Assembly (NCBI RefSeq): GCF_963924675.1
Contig: NC_089230.1
Coordinates: 72,531,223-72,595,222 of the forward strand
Direction of reading: 5' to 3'
Length of the DNA stretch: 64,000 nucleotides
From: Phocoena phocoena
Lineage: Eukaryota; Chordata; Mammalia; Artiodactyla; Phocoenidae
The translations under genes were made by a program, and so were the position numbers. Position 1 is the stretch's first letter; the number at the start of each line of letters is the position of its first letter. Shown piece by piece: positions 60,859-64,000 of the stretch. Under the pieces are notes generated by a model that saw only the letters and a program-made list of their open reading frames with translations, searched no databases and was not told where the DNA came from.

Positions 60859-60866
60859 ACTTCCGG
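60859..60866 (-). promoter_or_regulatory. ETS/GABPA core motif
   Basis: ACTTCCGG (CCGGAAGT on the gene strand) lies 124 bases upstream of the CYB5R4 ATG inside the CpG island. ETS sites at this distance are common in TATA-less promoters. The call is based on the motif only. Confidence 0.45.
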
Positions 60867-60970
60867 GGTCGCCCAGGGTGAGGCGCGCCATGACGCAGAA
60901 CGTCGAGGACGCGAGGGGCGGAGCCAACGAGACCAACGGAGAGCCGGCGGGGGTGGAATCAGGGCAAAGT

Positions 60971-60980
60971 ACGCATGCTC
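60971..60980. promoter_or_regulatory. NRF1-like palindromic site
   Basis: ACGCATGCTC resembles the NRF1 consensus (GCGCATGCGC), with a perfect GCATGC core. It lies about 236 bases upstream of the CYB5R4 start codon, at the outer edge of the CpG island. Motif evidence only. Confidence 0.4.
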
Positions 60981-61020
60981 CGTTCGTCCCGCACCCTGAA
61001 TTTGAGCACCGCGAAGAGGT

Positions 61021-61519
61021 GACAGCTGTTCCGTGGAAAGATTAAAGGGTGAAGCTGTTCCTAAGCCTTGGTGCTGATTGAACCTGAGAATAAATTCTTG
61101 GAGACGCCTGTTAACCTAGAACACAAGTGTCTGCCATTGTTGAAGCACTACCATCACACTGCTTGAAATATGGAATAAGGCATTTTGATTTCTCAGAAAC
61201 TCTCTCTTCTAAGGCACCACGCTGTACAGGACAGAGAACCTTTAAGAGTTAAGATGTCAAATGCAAACAGTCACTCCTGCTAGGTGAAGAGAACACTTCA
61301 CCTTCAAGAACTCTCGCTAATGATTAACGAATGAGTCGCAGAGGTTAGTAAAGTCTCTTTCTGCTCCATTCACCCACTCACAAGTTCTTCCTCCGCATCG
61401 AACTTCCTCTCTTCCCTGAAAGATAAAGGGGACTGAGAACTGATGCAGCCTATGTCCAAATGTAGCGCTGAACAGCTAGCCACGTTCAAGAGTCAGATAG
61501 GTTTCGTTTGGATGCCACC
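61021..61519. other. Intergenic sequence upstream of the CYB5R4 CpG island
   Basis: Falls between RIPPLY2 and CYB5R4. Base composition returns to AT-rich, and no repeat or RNA gene is recognised. Confidence 0.45.
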
Positions 61520-61690
61520 CCTGCAGCTACTAAATGAGCATCCTTCTGCAGGTTACTTTAGTATCTCAATGCCTCATTTCCCATCTGCATAATGGATTTA
61601 GGTTTTAGTAAGAATTAAGTGAGACGTCAAGTGTAAATTACCTAGCACAGTGCCTGGCTAATAGTAGGCACTCAATAAATGTGGCTGTGG
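61520..61690 (+). mobile_element. MIR fragment
   Basis: ATGCCTCATTTCCCATCTGC, TAAGAATTAAGTGAGACGTC and CTAGCACAGTGCCTGGC, ending ACTCAATAAATGTGG. In the RIPPLY2-CYB5R4 gap. Confidence 0.8.
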
Positions 61691-62939
61691 CTTTTCATAC
61701 TTTTCCACCATATTAATGACAGCAGCACAAATACTGTGCAGGTAAACACCAGTCCCTAATACTCAAGGTCCAGATTGGTGACCTGGTGGTTTTTTTGCAT
61801 ATCTCTTGGGGAACACACATATCCTGAGAGCAGAACCCAGTAAAAGAAGAAGTTTTCAGGAAAAGAAATATAGTTCTAAGTAACTCTCCATCCTCCTGCC
61901 ATTACTAACTTTTCCTGACTCTGAAACATGGTTTGACCTTGCTCTATTTCAATTCCTTTGTCCTTAAAGTGCCTGGAAATCAATGCTTATATTTCAATTG
62001 CTTGCCACTGCAAAGATTGTATTTGAGCTAAAAGAACTTCATGATCATAGTTTACTATGTGACCTCTCCCATGCAAAGTGTTCCTGTTTTCTCTTTCATT
62101 AAAAGATGATGTATTCTTCTATAAGTCTATGTTTAACAAAAAAAAAAGCTAATCTCTAAGAATTTCTTATTTCACTTCCTATGTGAAAATCGTTACATGA
62201 GTATCAGGAGCAGGGAACCACAGCAGCGATGGAAGGTGATGCAGTTGGAGAATGTCTCCTATCTGCCAAATTTCCTAGCTCCCTCGTGGACAGAAATGGA
62301 AAAAAAAATACTATCAAATTCTGGCCTTTTGTCTCCCCTTTTTTAGACTCCATGTAAGTCACATCCATTTGAATGCTTTGTTTTAATTCTGGGGATCCCT
62401 CAATGTAGTGCCATAAGTACTAAACACCCATGCTATTTTACTACTGGATTTGAGGACTGCAGAAGGGTATTAAAGTAAGAATTACCTGACTCATCATTCA
62501 TTAAAATCCCTACAATTTAATAGCCCTAACATTGATTCCCAATCTCAATTATAGACAATGATTTACAACATTTTCACCATCTACTAGCTAATACATAATA
62601 ATAATGTGTGATTGGAAACATAAGAGGATTGTCCTCATTATCTAGTAAGATAATATTCATCTGTAACTACAACATCCAATGGGGCTCGGTAGGAAATACC
62701 AGATGTCACAAGATTCAGTCTTGAAAATTAAATATTGTCTTTCTTTGAAAAGTTTTATTTTCAAAGTTATAACTGAAGATAAATTTGTAATTTGATGAAG
62801 AGAACCAAATTATCTTTTATAAGCCCCAAATGTTTATAATACAATCAAGGTTCCATTATAAATAAAACCTATTTTTAAATTCCAACATTGAATTATAGTG
62901 TAGGGATAAAAAAGGCCAAACTACCATAGTAGTAATTAC
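61691..62939. other. Intergenic sequence, unassigned
   Basis: About 1.25 kb between RIPPLY2 and the MIR fragment. It may include distal RIPPLY2 3' UTR or downstream sequence. No coding signal or named repeat seen. Confidence 0.4.
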
Positions 62940-63059
62940 TAAATAGTTCATTTTATTAATAATTTATATACAAATAAGTTAATTTTAAAGGATTATGATA
63001 CACTTGTACACTAATCTAATTTGTACCTACAAGCTTTGAATGTCATCAAAGTAATCAGA
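62940..63059 (-). other. RIPPLY2: RIPPLY2 3' UTR, proximal part
   Basis: AT-rich sequence directly after the RIPPLY2 stop. On the minus strand an AATAAA hexamer lies at about 62957-62952, roughly 105 bases past the stop, and is the first plausible poly(A) signal. Another AATAAA lies near 62760-62755. Which one is used cannot be told from sequence alone. Confidence 0.5.
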
Positions 63060-63207
63060 TTAATTTTCACAGATCAGCTCCTCAATTTCTTCTTCGCTAT
63101 CAGAATCTTCATAAAATGAAATTGTGGCTTGAATTGGAAATTTTTTCAGAAGAGCTTCTGCTTCTTGATATAAGTAATCGTAACACTTTGATTTTGGCCA
63201 AAACAGT
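63060..63207 (-). CDS. RIPPLY2: RIPPLY2 last coding exon (C-terminal 48 residues)
   Basis: RIPPLY2 is a nuclear adaptor that recruits Groucho/TLE co-repressors to T-box factors during somite segmentation. The exon follows an acceptor CTGCTTCTTTCAG and reads LFWPKSKCYDYLYQEAEALLKK, then FPIQATISFYEDSDSEEE and an acidic end IEELICEN, stopping at TAA 63062-63060. This is the conserved Ripply homology (FPVQ-type) domain with its acidic tail, nearly identical to human RIPPLY2 as I recall it. The WRPW Groucho-binding motif is encoded by earlier exons, which are not in this window. The first base A completes a codon from the previous exon. Confidence 0.93.
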
Positions 63208-64000
63208 CTGAAAGAAGCAGACAACATAATATGCTTTATTTTTTTCACATTCAGAATCCTTCTACTCATGAAACGTTCAAATTTCAAAATCTCCATATAT
63301 TTAACAACTGATTTATGCATTTAGATAGTTTAAAATTCTACTATCACAGCTTTCATGGAGTCTACTTGACAAAGTATCAATAACTGGTTAATTACTTTAA
63401 ATCTTTATCCAAGCTATAAATTGGACCAAACAAATTGACACTAAACCCTTCGTGAGCATAAGATCAATATTTAACTTACTTCAGGCATTATGGATATATT
63501 TATTCTTACAAAATACAGAAGAAGGTTTGTCTTCCAAATTCCTTTGGGAAAAAAATGAATTCTACCATGACATTAAAAATTGTGATGATAGCCAACTTTA
63601 TAAAGACATCAAAGTATTACGCATCTTACACATAGGCATAAATTACCTAGTATTTTGCTTGAAACTCAGACTTAGCTCTTAGTTACAGATGGAACCAAAT
63701 CAAGTTTAGAAAAGTACAAAAAGCAACCTTTTCAAAAGGCTACCTCTGACCCCAACCTCGAGCCCATCTCTCTCCCCTTTCCCCACCCAACTAAATTTTG
63801 GAACACCATGTTAAGATGTTGAGAATTAGACTGGTTTTATACAAATAATTTGTATGTAAACGTGATTACCTCAAAACTTCAAATTTCCACAAATATTAAT
63901 CTTGCCATCTGATCTTCTATTATTTTTCATCCAAGTAAAATAAAAGGACAAGGCTGAATCACCAGCTACAGTACACAGTATTTTAGTATACAATAAATAG
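63208..64000 (-). other. RIPPLY2: RIPPLY2 last intron, partial
   Basis: Sequence upstream of the RIPPLY2 last-exon acceptor. I looked for the previous exon (ending FRHPV in human) and did not find it, so the intron continues past the window edge. No repeat family recognised. Confidence 0.6.

Larger units (their letters stand above)
60560..61020 (-). promoter_or_regulatory. CYB5R4: CpG island and CYB5R4 promoter
   Basis: A GC-rich, CpG-dense stretch stands out from the AT-rich surroundings and contains CYB5R4 exon 1. No TATA box is seen at a useful distance from the ATG. Visible candidate sites: an ETS/GABPA core (ACTTCCGG, 60859-60866), a CRE-like TGACGCAG (60891-60898), a GC box (GGGGCGGAGC, 60915-60924) and an NRF1-like ACGCATGCTC (60971-60980). 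This set fits a housekeeping gene with dispersed start sites. The exact transcription start cannot be read here. Confidence 0.8.

Noticed and set aside
60592..60936. Several GC-rich open frames in the CpG island on both strands
   Set aside because: They overlap CYB5R4 exon 1 and its promoter in other frames. CpG-rich DNA is stop-poor and nothing supports translation.
63208..64000. RIPPLY2 penultimate exon
   Set aside because: No FRHPV-like coding end with a GT donor was found. A weak CTTCAAATTTCC stretch near 63870 does not encode it.
1..64000. CRISPR arrays, prokaryotic operons or phage-like systems
   Set aside because: The sequence is clearly mammalian, with spliced genes, SINEs and L1s. 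Regular repeats present are microsatellites and transposon tails.

Overview
This is a mammalian nuclear window, almost certainly from a whale or dolphin. About a dozen tRNA-derived SINEs have the CHR head (GGCTTCCCTGGTGGCGCAGTGG type). Several are the short poly(A)-tailed form that I associate with cetaceans, and I saw no ruminant BovB or Bov-A dimers. The species cannot be fixed by eye.

Gene layout, both genes on the minus strand: (1) The 5' half of CYB5R4 (cytochrome b5 reductase 4, NCB5OR). Exons 1-10 run from the ATG at 60735 down to the exon 10 donor at 6727. All introns inside the window have GT-AG ends, the reading frame is open, and 811 coding bases encode residues 1-270 plus the first base of codon 271. 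This covers the N-terminal leader, the cytochrome b5 domain with both heme histidines (H89, H112), the linker and the CS/p23-like domain. The FAD/NAD(P)H reductase exons lie beyond the low-coordinate edge. (2) The last coding exon of RIPPLY2 (63207-63060), a somite-segmentation co-repressor partner. Its earlier exons lie beyond the high-coordinate edge. The two genes are tandem: RIPPLY2 ends about 2.3 kb upstream of the CYB5R4 start, as in the human 6q14 order. A CpG-rich, TATA-less promoter (about 60560-61020) lies at CYB5R4 exon 1.

The rest is intron and intergenic sequence packed with repeats. These include CHR SINEs (many with clear target-site duplications, one nested inside another), 5'-truncated L1s, old L1M, L2 and MIR fragments, MaLR and other solitary LTRs, a near full-length Tigger1 DNA transposon with a dead transposase (25753-28144), MER20 and hAT-like elements, and a TIR-flanked DNA element (50296-50916).

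Two small RNA-derived insertions stand out. One is a full-length 7SK RNA retropseudogene (44469-44798) with a 17-bp target duplication, lodged inside an old L1. The other is a 40-bp insertion (757-796) that looks like a retro-inserted 5' half of tRNA-Tyr, flanked by an 18-bp direct repeat. I found no new multi-gene system. The window is ordinary vertebrate gene territory with a rich retroposition record.
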